Below, piece by piece: positions 17,059 through 25,714 of a DNA stretch of 64,000 bases. Positions within the stretch are counted from its first letter, which is position 1; each line of letters starts with the position of its first letter. The notes beneath the pieces were generated by a model. That model was not told where the DNA came from and ran no database searches. It worked only from the letters and a program-made list of their open reading frames with translations. The stretch comes from Clostridiales bacterium (GTDB lineage Bacteria > Bacillota > Clostridia > Peptostreptococcales > Anaerovoracaceae), in assembly GCA_009911365.1 (NCBI GenBank), contig QXXF01000001.1:62001-126000 (forward strand), in the 5' to 3' direction. A program made the translations under genes and the position numbers.

Positions 17059-18174
17059 TCATTCCCTTCTCAGGTGTGGCTTCGCAAAAATCATCCGCCC
17101 CGCCGCAGTCTGCAGTACGCTGGTCACCAGCACCTTGATGGTCTTGCCAATGTGCCTGCGCCCATCTTCCACCACGATCATAGTCCCATCGTCCAGATAA
17201 GCGACCGCTTGGTTGTTTTCCTTTCCTTCCTTTACTAGGAACAATGTCATCTCCTCACCTGGAAGGACCACTGGCTTCACAGTATTAGCCAGCTCATTGA
17301 TATTAAGGACATCCACTCCTTTGATGGCCGCTACTTTGTTCAAGTTAAAATCATTGGTCACCACTTTTCCATTCATGATCTGTGCCAGCTTTAGCAGCTT
17401 TACGTCCACTTCCGGGATTTCATCCAAAGCTTTTTCCGCGGTCGTATTGTAGATCTCGATCCCGTACTCGCTCTGGATCTTATTGAGAATATCCAGTCCC
17501 CGTCTGCCTCGATTCCGTTTCAGGGAATCAGAGGAGTCCGCGATGTGCCGCAGTTCCACCAGAACGAATTCTGGGATCACAATGGTCCCTTCGATAAAGC
17601 CCGTTTTCATAATATCCGCAATACGTCCGTCTATAATGACACTAGTATCAAAGATTTTCGGTGTCGCGTCATGATTTTTTCCCTTTGACTTTCCACCCGA
17701 AGTCGTGCCTTTCCTGGAACTGATCCATGCGGCCCGAATATCTGGTCCCTTCCTAGTGGCAATCACCACGCCTAAGAATCCCAAAATAAAATACGTGATG
17801 ATATCTAACACCACGATCACGAATGGGATAGCGATCCCCGCATAGATCCCGCCGATCAGCGAAGCAATGAGCAACCCCGCAATCAGCCCAATGGTGCCCA
17901 TCACAATGTCATTTGTGGAAATCTTCTGTAAATCTGTTTCAATGTTGTCTGCTACTTTGCTGGTCTGTTTGCCTAAAGTAGGTGTCAACCTGAAAAATAT
18001 TAATCCAAAGATAATGACACAAAGTACCAATGCGGAAATTTCCTGCGTGGTAGAAAGGTTGAGCTCATCTTTGTAGCCGGAAACCTTGAGCAGAAACCGA
18101 GCCAACAAAAATACACCATAGCCAGCTATGGCGCCTACGAGAGTAAAAACAGCTCTCATTAATTTTCTCAGCAT
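17059..18174 (-). CDS. YacL-type PIN/TRAM membrane protein
   Basis: This 371-residue protein has four N-terminal membrane helices, a cytoplasmic PIN nuclease-like domain ([40 protein letters not shown]) and a C-terminal TRAM RNA-binding domain ([19 protein letters not shown]). The acidic PIN residues needed for metal binding are present. The family is conserved in Firmicutes next to carD and isp genes, and is presumed to act in RNA metabolism at the membrane. The ATG follows AAAGGAGGTGAGGGA. Confidence 0.88.
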   Translation of the reverse strand: MLRKLMRAVFTLVGAIAGYGVFLLARFLLKVSGYKDELNLSTTQEISALVLCVIIFGLIFFRLTPTLGKQTSKVADNIETDLQKISTNDIVMGTIGLIAGLLIASLIGGIYAGIAIPFVIVVLDIITYFILGFLGVVIATRKGPDIRAAWISSRKGTTSGGKSKGKNHDATPKIFDTSVIIDGRIADIMKTGFIEGTIVIPEFVLVELRHIADSSDSLKRNRGRRGLDILNKIQSEYGIEIYNTTAEKALDEIPEVDVKLLKLAQIMNGKVVTNDFNLNKVAAIKGVDVLNINELANTVKPVVLPGEEMTLFLVKEGKENNQAVAYLDDGTMIVVEDGRRHIGKTIKVLVTSVLQTAAGRMIFAKPHLRRE

Positions 18175-18315
18175 TCCCTCACCTCCTTTTTATAATGATA
18201 TAGTAGGAAATATCAACAAAGCTCATCCCTGATCAAAAATCAGCGAATCCAACTTTGCCGTATTCCACATTTTGGGTATAGAAAAGCCTCACAGCCTTAT
18301 CAACGGAGCCAAGGA

Positions 18316-18789
18316 TTAAACAGCTTCGTCAATAAGAATGTCGGCACTGGCCGCGTCCATGTCCCCTGCCAGGACAATCTCGCTCAAAAGAATCTGCCTC
18401 GCGTTGTTCAGCATCTTCTTTTCCCCTGCGGACAGCTTCTTTGTCCGTTCTGTCCTCGTCAAGTTCCGGACGACTTCTGCCACTTGGATTACGTTTCCAG
18501 TTTTTAACTTTTCCATATTTTCCCGATACCGTCTATTCCAGTTCCGGGACATTTCCGTGGAAGCAGCCCTCAGCACAGTCAGAATCGTATTGATTTCATC
18601 TGCGCTGATAATGCTCCTTACTCCAATCTCTTCGCTGTTATCTACTGGTATCATGATTTTCATATTTCCATAAGGCGCTCTCAAAATATAATATTTTTTC
18701 ATTTCACCCAGGATCTCTTTTTCTTCGATTTCCTCTATGATTCCTGCGCCATGCATTGGATATACGATTTTATCTCCGATGGCATACAT
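18316..18789 (-). CDS. carD: CarD-family transcriptional regulator
   Basis: This 157-residue protein binds RNA polymerase beta through its N-terminal Tudor-like domain (FAIGDKIVYPMHGAG-like, here YAIGDKIVYPMHGAGIIEEI). It contacts promoter DNA through a C-terminal helical domain (SRNWNRRYRENMEKL, LVRNLTRTERTKKLS-like). CarD stabilises open complexes, chiefly at rRNA promoters. The C-terminus is slightly shorter than in mycobacteria, as in clostridial homologues. It has its own consensus promoter with a dyad in the spacer. Confidence 0.9.
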   Translation of the reverse strand: MYAIGDKIVYPMHGAGIIEEIEEKEILGEMKKYYILRAPYGNMKIMIPVDNSEEIGVRSIISADEINTILTVLRAASTEMSRNWNRRYRENMEKLKTGNVIQVAEVVRNLTRTERTKKLSAGEKKMLNNARQILLSEIVLAGDMDAASADILIDEAV

Positions 18790-18819
18790 TTTTTACCTCC
18801 CATCTATACCTACTATTTA

Positions 18820-18849
18820 AGTATAATTCACGCTTTGTGAATCTGTCAA
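18820..18849 (-). promoter_or_regulatory. Sigma-A promoter of carD with dyad in the spacer
   Basis: On the minus strand TTGACA (18849-18844), an 18-bp spacer and TATACT (18825-18820) lie about 30 bases before the carD ATG. The spacer holds ATTCAC-GCTTT-GTGAAT (18827-18842), a 6-bp inverted repeat that a repressor could bind. Confidence 0.65.
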
Positions 18850-18938
18850 GTAAATAAATTGTTAATTTTATCATAAGGATTTTTTACTGTCAACAAGAAA
18901 TTTAATCAAAAATTCAGGAGTTTTTTCTGTAATTATGA

Positions 18939-18976
18939 TACAATAGCTACAGAACTTTCACAGAAGAATCACAGAA
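18939..18976 (+). promoter_or_regulatory. Promoter region with three 11-bp-spaced ACAGAA repeats before the response regulator
   Basis: TACAAT (18939-18944) is a plausible -10 with a poor -35. ACAGAA occurs at 18949, 18960 and 18971, exactly 11 bases apart. One-turn direct repeats are the usual binding layout of OmpR/PhoB-family dimers, suggesting that the downstream regulator controls its own transcription. Confidence 0.5.
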
Positions 18977-19020
18977 CCTCTGTATTCTGTTAATCAGTAA
19001 AATGCGAAAAGGAGATGCCC

Positions 19021-19692
19021 ATGGCTAAAATACTAGTAGTTGATGACGAACAGAAGATCCGCGAGGTCATTCGCGAGTATTCTGAGTTCCATGGATTTGA
19101 AGTAACAGAGGCGGCGGACGGTATGACCGCAGTAGGCCTTTGTAAATTGAATGATTATGATCTGATCATTATGGATATTATGATGCCCAAACTAGACGGA
19201 TTCACCGCCTGCAAGGAAATCAAAAAAATCAAGGATATCCCGATTATCATGCTCTCTGCCAGGAGCGAAGAATATGACAAGCTCTTTGGTTTTGAGTTAG
19301 GGATCGATGATTACGTGGTAAAGCCTTTTAGTCCAAAAGAGCTAATGGCTAGGGCCAACGCTGTGCTGTCCAGAAAACAGGGCGGCATGCCGCAGCAGCC
19401 TCAAGAGCTGGAATTCGGTGGACTGTCTATCAATATCGCTGCCAGAACCGTAACGGTAGATGGCGAGAAAATAGAGCTGACACCAAAAGAATACGACCTT
19501 CTTTTTTACTTGGTAGAAAACCGCAACATCGCTCTTTCCAGGGACAAACTATTGTCGGATATCTGGGGATATGACTTTTTCGGAGATGACCGGACTATTG
19601 ATACGCACATCAAAAATCTACGCAATAATCTCGGAAAATATCGGGATTACATTGTGACCTTAAGAGGAGTTGGTTATAAATTTGAAGCTTAA
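19021..19692 (+). CDS. OmpR/PhoB-family response regulator
   Basis: This 223-residue two-component regulator has a receiver domain with KILVVDDEQKIREVI, phospho-acceptor DLIIMDIMMPKLDGF and DDYVVKPFSPKEL. A winged-helix output domain follows (IELTPKEYDLLFYLVENRN, DRTIDTHIKNLRNNLG, TLRGVGYKFE). The ATG at 19021 is five bases after GGAGA; the ATG two codons earlier abuts the ribosome site and is unlikely. It overlaps the downstream kinase gene by 11 bases. The signal is not evident from the sequence; VanR-like and ResD-like roles are both possible. Confidence 0.92.
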   Translation: MAKILVVDDEQKIREVIREYSEFHGFEVTEAADGMTAVGLCKLNDYDLIIMDIMMPKLDGFTACKEIKKIKDIPIIMLSARSEEYDKLFGFELGIDDYVVKPFSPKELMARANAVLSRKQGGMPQQPQELEFGGLSINIAARTVTVDGEKIELTPKEYDLLFYLVENRNIALSRDKLLSDIWGYDFFGDDRTIDTHIKNLRNNLGKYRDYIVTLRGVGYKFEA

Positions 19693-21100
19693 ACTGGATT
19701 CACACAGTATCAAATTCAAGGTATGCCTGTATTTCATCTTATTCGCTGTGCTTTTAATGACCGTCTTGTGGCTGTTGCAGGTATTATTTTTGAATACCTT
19801 TTATCAAACCATGAAGGAGCACAAGACGGAAAAAGTCACGCATAGCATTGAACGAGCTTATGCGCAAAACGATTTATATGGTTTTTCCGACAAGGTGGCA
19901 CAGATCGGTGAAAGCAACGACATGTACATTTACATTACGTATATGGAAGGGCTTCCCTTTCTTATCTATGGCGGGGATAATTCTTCACGGGATTACACGC
20001 GGGAAATGTTGCGAGTGCGCAATGAAATGGAGACCAAGCATTTGAGATCTGTCTCTCTAAGGATCGGTGAAACGAAACACCACCGACGCACTTTGGCCTG
20101 CGGCACGCTGCTTCAATCTGATGATAAACCTGAAATGGTGGCCTATATCTTTTCGCCTCTTTGGCCTGTGACTTCCACCATCGAAATCTTGACCAACCAG
20201 CTTGTTTACGTTACAGCGATTTCTTTGATTTTGACCTTTATCCTGGCATGGTATCTAGCCACGAGGATCACCACACCGATCCAGAATATTACTAGGTCCG
20301 CCAGCCGGCTAGCGCAGGGGGAATACGGCGTAGTCTTCAAAGGCGGTCATTATTCTGAACTGAGCAATCTGGCGGACACGCTGAACCAGGCTTCCATTGC
20401 CTTGGAAAAATCCACGATGCTGCAAAAGGACTTGATCGCTAATGTATCCCATGATCTGCGAACGCCTCTTACCATGGTGAAGTCTTACGCAGAAATGATC
20501 CGAGACCTGTCTGGCGATAATCCGCAGAAAAGAAACGCACATCTGCGGGTCATCATCGATGAGGCCGACCGCCTCAATCTGCTAGTAGGGGACATGCTGA
20601 CTCTTTCCAGAATGCAGTCGGGTGCTATTGTCATCGAAAAGACCCAGTTTGACATCAAAGAGGTTGTGGAAGGCATCCTGCTCTCCTATAAATTGCTGAT
20701 GGAAGAGGATGGATACGTGATCAATCTGGATTGCCCTGATACGCTGATGGTGAGCGGCGATCCGGAACGGCTCAAGCAGGTCTTCTCGAATTTGATCAAC
20801 AATGCTTTGAAGTTTTGCGGCGAAGACAAAACCGTCAATGTTTCTGTTAAAAGAAAGGGCAAATATGCCCTTTGTCAGGTACAGGACCATGGCGTGGGGA
20901 TCCCGGAAGAAGAGCTGTCCCATATCTGGGAACGATATTATAAAGCCAGCTCCAATATGGTCCGCTCTACGACAGGCACTGGCCTGGGTCTTTCCATTGT
21001 AAAGGAGATCCTTTCCCTGCACAAGGTGAATTATGGCGTGGACAGCGCATTGGGAGAAGGAACCACCTTTTGGTTCAAGCTGGATCTTGCTTTTAAATAG
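19682..21100 (+). CDS. Two-component sensor histidine kinase (HAMP-HisKA-HATPase)
   Basis: This kinase of about 472 residues partners the upstream OmpR-type regulator. It has two membrane helices (around residues 13-38 and 165-190) bracketing an extracellular sensor domain, a HAMP segment (ATRITTPIQNITRSASRLAQG), the phospho-acceptor motif NVSHDLRTPLTMVKSYAEM, and HATPase motifs NLINNALKFCGED, DHGVGIPEEEL and TGTGLGLSIVKEILSLH. No ATG is available. TTG at 19682 lies 12 bases after AGAGGAG, while the TTG at 19670 abuts it, so 19682 is preferred. A strong terminator follows. Confidence 0.9.
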   Translation: MKLKLDSHSIKFKVCLYFILFAVLLMTVLWLLQVLFLNTFYQTMKEHKTEKVTHSIERAYAQNDLYGFSDKVAQIGESNDMYIYITYMEGLPFLIYGGDNSSRDYTREMLRVRNEMETKHLRSVSLRIGETKHHRRTLACGTLLQSDDKPEMVAYIFSPLWPVTSTIEILTNQLVYVTAISLILTFILAWYLATRITTPIQNITRSASRLAQGEYGVVFKGGHYSELSNLADTLNQASIALEKSTMLQKDLIANVSHDLRTPLTMVKSYAEMIRDLSGDNPQKRNAHLRVIIDEADRLNLLVGDMLTLSRMQSGAIVIEKTQFDIKEVVEGILLSYKLLMEEDGYVINLDCPDTLMVSGDPERLKQVFSNLINNALKFCGEDKTVNVSVKRKGKYALCQVQDHGVGIPEEELSHIWERYYKASSNMVRSTTGTGLGLSIVKEILSLHKVNYGVDSALGEGTTFWFKLDLAFK

Positions 21101-21113
21101 CTGTTTCTAAACT

Positions 21114-21144
21114 GAAAAGGAGCATTTTCATAATGCTCCTTTTC
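21114..21144. terminator. Bidirectional terminator between the kinase and aldehyde dehydrogenase genes
   Basis: GAAAAGGAGCATT (21114-21126) and AATGCTCCTTTTC (21132-21144) form a perfect 13-bp stem with a 5-base loop. The A/T-rich arms would serve both converging genes. Confidence 0.85.
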
Positions 21145-21223
21145 GGATCGTAGACCAGTTTCGCACAGAGGAGTCGTAAATGTTTATCTCTAAGAGTTCT
21201 ATCCAAGCCCCCTGACCTCTGTC

Positions 21224-22594
21224 TTATTTCATGAATAACCTAATCAGCTTGTTGTTTCTTGCGCTGTACGGCGCATAACGAAACGGAAGGTCAATCCAGG
21301 TCTTCTTGTCTACCAGGCTTTTGTAATGGGTAAAGGTATCGAATCCGGCTTTGCCATGGTACGCGCCCATGCCGCTTTCTCCAATGCCGCCAAAACCCAT
21401 GTAAGGCGTTGCCAGATGAATGACCGTATCGTTGACACATCCGCCGCCAAAAGGGATTTCTTCTGTGATCCGTTTCTTGACCGCCCGTTTCTTTGTAAAC
21501 AAGTAAAGCGCCAGGGGCGCAGGATACTGTCTGATAATCCCCATTGCCTCTTCTAAGGTCTGAAACTCCAGCACTGGCAGGATGGGGCCAAAAATCTCTT
21601 CTCCCATGACCGGACTGTCCATGGTGACATTTGTCAGAATCGTAGGCTCCAATCTTCTTCTGCGTTCCGTTTTGCCGCCTATGCGGATCTCTTCCCCTTC
21701 CATCAGCCCTAGCAGCCTTTGAAAATGCTTTTCATTGATGATGTGTCCGTAATTCGGATTTTCCAGCGGCTTTTCGCCAAACTGTCTATGGATTTCTTGC
21801 TCCATGCGGCTCAGCAGCTCTTCTTTGATAGAACTGTGGACCAAAAGATAATCCGGCGCGACACAGGTCTGCCCCAGGTTGAGGAACTTTCCAAAGACCA
21901 CCCGCCTCGCTGTCAAAGGGATATCAGCACTTTCATCGACAACGCAAGGGCTCTTTCCTCCCAGCTCCAAGGACACGGGTGTCAAATGGCGGGCTGCTTT
22001 TTCCATCACCAGCCGTCCCACTTCCTTGCCCCCGGTAAAAAAGATATAGTCGAATTTTTCTTCCAGCAGTCGGGAATTGGCTTCTCTGCCGCCTTCTACC
22101 ACAAAAACCAAGCCTTTTGTAAATGTCTTCTCCACTAAGCGTGTCAAGACCCGGCTGGTGGCCCCTGCGTCCTTCCCTGGCTTCAAAATCACGGTATTGC
22201 CTGCGGCTAGCGCGTCTACCATCGGCCCTATTGCCAGAAGGAAAGGGTAATTCCACGGACTCATGATCAGCACGGTTCCATAGGGACAAGGCTTCACATA
22301 GCTTTTGGCATGAAACTGGGCCAGTGGTGTTTTCGCCTTTTGTTCTCTGGAAAATTTCTGTATATGTCTCACCATAAAAGAAATTTCCTCCAGCACCATC
22401 CCCACTTCACTCATGTATCCTTCTCCAGCGCTCTTTCCTAAATCCTCCCAAAGTGCTTCCAAGATCTCGTACTCCATGTCTCTGATAGCCTGTTTTAAAG
22501 CAAGCAAACAAGCCTGTCTGTTTTCCACAGGCAGGGTAGTGCCAGAGCGAAAGTAGATCCGCTGCGTGTTGATGATTTCTTTGAGATCTGTCAT
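21224..22594 (-). CDS. Aldehyde dehydrogenase, class-3 type
   Basis: This 456-residue NAD(P)-dependent aldehyde dehydrogenase has the short class-3/fatty-aldehyde layout. Cofactor motif IMSPWNYPFLLAIGP, catalytic glutamate in SLELGGKSPCVVD, catalytic cysteine in NLGQTCVAPDY and EEIFGPILPVLEF are intact, with the class-3 tail YGGVNDTVIH-like (FGGGCVNDTVIHLATPYMGF). Its ATG overlaps the mobB stop (ATGA), so it is part of the cofactor operon. In that setting it offers an NAD(P)-linked route for aldehydes beside the ferredoxin-linked AOR. Confidence 0.92.
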   Translation of the reverse strand: MTDLKEIINTQRIYFRSGTTLPVENRQACLLALKQAIRDMEYEILEALWEDLGKSAGEGYMSEVGMVLEEISFMVRHIQKFSREQKAKTPLAQFHAKSYVKPCPYGTVLIMSPWNYPFLLAIGPMVDALAAGNTVILKPGKDAGATSRVLTRLVEKTFTKGLVFVVEGGREANSRLLEEKFDYIFFTGGKEVGRLVMEKAARHLTPVSLELGGKSPCVVDESADIPLTARRVVFGKFLNLGQTCVAPDYLLVHSSIKEELLSRMEQEIHRQFGEKPLENPNYGHIINEKHFQRLLGLMEGEEIRIGGKTERRRRLEPTILTNVTMDSPVMGEEIFGPILPVLEFQTLEEAMGIIRQYPAPLALYLFTKKRAVKKRITEEIPFGGGCVNDTVIHLATPYMGFGGIGESGMGAYHGKAGFDTFTHYKSLVDKKTWIDLPFRYAPYSARNNKLIRLFMK

Positions 22595-23235
22595 CCTTTT
22601 ACCCGCACTAGGATTTCCTTTCCATCTTCATAACCATCTAAAGCCTTTACAGCTCCAATCACTACGTTTTTCAGCGTTTCTTTGACAAAGGGCACCATAG
22701 GGATTTCCACCCCATCGATAGTCAAGAGCACGTCTGCCTCTTTCTTTTCCTTTGCGGTCGCTTTTTCGATCAGATCCGCCATCTTTTCAACCTCCTTTGT
22801 ACAATCAATCACCGGAAGACCCTTCCAGGTGTCTCGTTCACTTGAAATAATGCCGGAAATAGCGATCACTCGATCTGTCATGCGTTTTTCGATGTCTTCC
22901 TCTGTCCTTGCTGTCAATATGGCCAGACAGTCAGCACCGCTATCTCCTTCTAAAATCACAAAATCCTCTTTATAGTATTTTAAAACCGCATCAATGTCCA
23001 TGCGCCTGGAAAATAAGATGTCCGTCTCTTTCAGACCCAAGGCAGTCACTCTCTCCGCCCCTGCGCCTGTGTGTTTCCAGGTGTCTGTTCCCGGTCGGTC
23101 CATGGCAAATCCTTGGTAGTGGATGTCCTTTACTGTCCCTACGCTGTAGCCTCGTTTCCGCAGTTCTTTTATCAATGCTGTGACTGTAGTGGTTTTCCCA
23201 GTCTTTGAAAAACCCTTTACCATGATCAGCCTCAT
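22591..23235 (-). CDS. mobB: Molybdopterin-guanine dinucleotide biosynthesis protein MobB-like GTPase
   Basis: This 214-residue P-loop protein shows VKGFSKTGKTTTVTALIKEL (Walker A), a switch region in GYSVGTVKDIHYQG and the MobB-like ILEGDSGADCLAIL. The C-terminal 50 residues (LLTIDGVEIPMVPFVKETL) extend beyond the core domain. MobB assists the late steps of molybdenum or tungsten pterin cofactor assembly. The ATG at 23235 follows GGAGGAAACCAG. The context (MoeB/ThiF-like, MoaD-like and AOR upstream) supports a tungsten-cofactor role. Confidence 0.82.
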   Translation of the reverse strand: MRLIMVKGFSKTGKTTTVTALIKELRKRGYSVGTVKDIHYQGFAMDRPGTDTWKHTGAGAERVTALGLKETDILFSRRMDIDAVLKYYKEDFVILEGDSGADCLAILTARTEEDIEKRMTDRVIAISGIISSERDTWKGLPVIDCTKEVEKMADLIEKATAKEKKEADVLLTIDGVEIPMVPFVKETLKNVVIGAVKALDGYEDGKEILVRVKG

Positions 23236-23349
23236 CTGGTTTCCTCCTGAGTGATTTTTTCTAGTAAGAACGCCAATGTTCTCAAATTCCATACGAATTC
23301 TATAAAGAACAAAGAACTCTCCATGGAAAATGAAGAGCTCTCATTTTGA

Positions 23350-24036
23350 TCATAATTCGATTATGTCATATTCTTGTTCCAGCAGATCTATGGTCAGCAA
23401 CTTGTTTCGCAAAATGCCTGGCTTTGCCAGGAGCACTTTCAGAGTTTCCGCCACTTCCATGGATGCGATGACCGCAGGTGTAAACGAGGGATTTCCTGTC
23501 TCCTGTTCCACGCCTTTTTCTGCGTCTTTGGGATAAAGCTGATCAAATAGCTTGTCCCCGGGCATGATCACACCTACCTGTCCGTGCCACCCTGCAATGG
23601 CTCCATGGATCAAAGGCAAGCACTTCTTGCCGCAATAGCTTTCTAAAAGCCGTCTGGCACTAATATTGTCCAGTGCGTCTACCACTGCGTGACAATCATC
23701 CGTGATGATAGACTCTATGTTTTCTTCTGTCAGGAAACAGTCCCTAGCCTGAATCTCCACTTCCGAATTGATTTGGTGAACTCGTTCACACGCTGCGGAA
23801 GCTTTGCTTTTGCCAATCAAAGCTTCTGTACTGAATAGTTGACGATTCAAGTTGCTGGGCTGAAAAGCATCTCCATCCACAGCGATGATGTGCCCGATCC
23901 CAAGCCTAGCCAATTCTTCAATCACATATCCGCCCAAGCCGCCGCACCCGATCACACAGACCCGAAAATCCTTTAGCCTACGGTTTTCTTCAAGCGTGAT
24001 AGTCCCCAAGTTGCGTTGGTACCGCTCCGCAAGCAT
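23350..24036 (-). CDS. ThiF/MoeB/HesA-family sulfur-carrier adenylyltransferase
   Basis: This 228-residue E1-like enzyme would adenylate the C-terminal glycine of a MoaD/ThiS-type carrier. The ATP motif VIGCGGLGGYVIEELARLGIG, the arginine finger SNLNRQLF and VVDALDNISARRLLE are present. The zinc-binding CxxC pairs of MoeB are missing (only FTPAVIASMEVAE of the C-terminal region is conserved), a short form seen beside W-dependent AOR genes. Its ATG shares one base with the stop of the NlpC gene (TAATG). The MoaD-like gene at 25369 is the likely partner. Confidence 0.85.
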   Translation of the reverse strand: MLAERYQRNLGTITLEENRRLKDFRVCVIGCGGLGGYVIEELARLGIGHIIAVDGDAFQPSNLNRQLFSTEALIGKSKASAACERVHQINSEVEIQARDCFLTEENIESIITDDCHAVVDALDNISARRLLESYCGKKCLPLIHGAIAGWHGQVGVIMPGDKLFDQLYPKDAEKGVEQETGNPSFTPAVIASMEVAETLKVLLAKPGILRNKLLTIDLLEQEYDIIEL

Positions 24037-25307
24037 TATTTGACCAGTCTCCTGACACAGAGGATATTCTTATAAGTCGCTTTGCTGACTTTGATCCCTG
24101 TGCTTGGCGTGCTGGCATGTACAATTTTACCCTTGCCAATATAAATGGCTACATGACCGGAATAGCAAATCAAATCACCTGGTTTCGCATTGCTATAAGA
24201 AACTTTCTTTCCATAGGAACGCTGTGCGCTGGAAGAATGCGGCAGGGAAACGCCGAACTTCTTATACACACTCATAGTGAAACCAGAGCAATCCGTACCT
24301 TTTGTCAAGCTCGTCCCGCCATATACATATGGATTCCCTACGAACTGCAACGCATAATCAACGACCGCCTGGCCTGATCCGCTCTTTGTCTTTGTTTTTT
24401 GATCAGAATCATCTTTGGATTTTGAATCATTGTCATCTTTAGACTTGGAATCAGAATCTTTTTCTTTGTCTTTTTTATCTTCGCTTTTCTGCGAATCATC
24501 TGATTTTTTCTGATCCTTATCTTCGTCCCGCTTCTTGGAATCGCCGTCGCTGGCCGAATCAGGCTCTACCGCACTGCTCTTTGCCGTTCTCTCACCCTCG
24601 TCATTGTCTGCGGTGACAGTTGGAGCCGTAGGCGGCTCAGTGGTTGGTTCTGGTTCTGGCACTTCCTCCATCGTTCCTTCCTGAACGATCTTGTTGACTG
24701 GCTTTTCCTCGATCGCAGAAGAAAGGACTTCCTTGGAAACCTCAGCTCCATTTTCCTTGACAACCTGACTCACGATGGTCTTCTTGCCTTTTTTTCCCTC
24801 TTGGATGACCTTTGTTTCGCCTTTAGGAAGCTCGTCTGACTTTTCGTACTCTGTTTTAAAGTCAATGGCTTTAATATCCGTGATCTGTTCCACAGTCCTA
24901 ACCGTAACCACTGGCGCCTCCGTCTGATTAGCGGTCACGACCTCGGCTACCGCGTCTTCCGCGTCAGTCAACGCCACTTTGTCCTCACCTCGCTCCAATT
25001 CTTTCTCAACAATTGTGATTTCTGGTGATAATGTAGTGGATTCAGACTTTGTGTTATCTGTGCTGTAGCTGTTTTTTACCTGTTCGATGATGTCCTGCCC
25101 TTCCTTTTTGCTGGCCACCACGAAGCTTTCATCATCTCCGATCTTTACTACCCAGGGCTGTTCCACTTTCGTGCCGTCTTTTGATACCGCATAGGGTTTC
25201 GTGAACTGCAGAAAAGAACAAATCCCCAGAATGATCACAACAATTCCTAATCCGATCATTGCGATGATCACGTTTCTCTCAAAATTACTTACTTTTCGTA
25301 CCTTCAT
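24036..25307 (-). CDS. Membrane-anchored G5-domain NlpC/P60 peptidoglycan endopeptidase
   Basis: This 423-residue exported protein has an N-terminal membrane anchor (about residues 11-35). A linker and a G5 domain (around 150-220: KAIDFKTEYEKSDELPKG, TKVIQEGKKGKK) follow. Next is a long Lys/Asp/Ser-rich low-complexity spacer (about 250-315), then a C-terminal NlpC/P60 domain with catalytic Cys in GTDCSGFTMS, His in YSGHVAIYIG and a third polar residue near IVHAS. It cleaves peptide stems of peptidoglycan outside the cell. It sits between the MoaD-like and MoeB-like genes of a cofactor operon, which is unexpected. Confidence 0.88.
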   Translation of the reverse strand: MKVRKVSNFERNVIIAMIGLGIVVIILGICSFLQFTKPYAVSKDGTKVEQPWVVKIGDDESFVVASKKEGQDIIEQVKNSYSTDNTKSESTTLSPEITIVEKELERGEDKVALTDAEDAVAEVVTANQTEAPVVTVRTVEQITDIKAIDFKTEYEKSDELPKGETKVIQEGKKGKKTIVSQVVKENGAEVSKEVLSSAIEEKPVNKIVQEGTMEEVPEPEPTTEPPTAPTVTADNDEGERTAKSSAVEPDSASDGDSKKRDEDKDQKKSDDSQKSEDKKDKEKDSDSKSKDDNDSKSKDDSDQKTKTKSGSGQAVVDYALQFVGNPYVYGGTSLTKGTDCSGFTMSVYKKFGVSLPHSSSAQRSYGKKVSYSNAKPGDLICYSGHVAIYIGKGKIVHASTPSTGIKVSKATYKNILCVRRLVK

Positions 25308-25368
25308 AATGATTCGATTCCCTTGTACTAATTTTCCCCAAACAATAACGACCTCACTGAGTGACCGC

Positions 25369-25608
25369 TCATCCGCCCGATATACGAGACCAGGCTTTCA
25401 GCTCATCTCCCGGCGACAGCTTATCATCAATCATTACGCGCATGCCGTTTACTGCCACAAACCCAAAGTTCGGGATTTCTTTGTAATTAATCCCCACAGC
25501 CCGCAACGCTTCATCGCAGGTGCAGTGATCTGGCACTTCCACCTTTCGTTCCTTGTCCGGTCCAAAGAGCTTTTTCAGGGTGCCTCTCAGTGTGATTGTA
25601 ATCTCCAT
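25369..25608 (-). CDS. MoaD/ThiS-family sulfur carrier protein
   Basis: This 79-residue beta-grasp protein ends in the GG (RISGG) needed for adenylation and thiocarboxylation. Family features are VEVPDHCTCDEALRAVGI, FGFVAVNGMRVMIDDKLSPGDEL and the tail WSRISGG. Next to AOR and a MoeB/ThiF-like gene, it most likely supplies sulfur for the dithiolene of tungstopterin; thiamine or another thio-cofactor is an alternative. It follows AAAAGGAAGG and lies just past a terminator after AOR, so its expression may be by readthrough. Confidence 0.85.
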   Translation of the reverse strand: MEITITLRGTLKKLFGPDKERKVEVPDHCTCDEALRAVGINYKEIPNFGFVAVNGMRVMIDDKLSPGDELKAWSRISGG

Positions 25609-25624
25609 AGTACCTTCCTTTTGA

Positions 25625-25660
25625 AAAAGAGTGTCAGGGCTGATGCCCGAACACTCTTTT
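25625..25660 (-). terminator. Terminator between AOR and the MoaD-like gene
   Basis: AAAAGAGTGT (25625-25634) pairs with ACACTCTTTT (25651-25660), enclosing an inner GGGC-TGAT-GCCC stem. U-rich sequence follows on the minus strand. It would make the downstream cofactor genes partly readthrough-dependent. Confidence 0.75.
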
Positions 25661-25714
25661 ATTATACATCATTTTTGCTTGGGCAAAAAGCCCCTAATTT
25701 TAAAATTTTCTATA

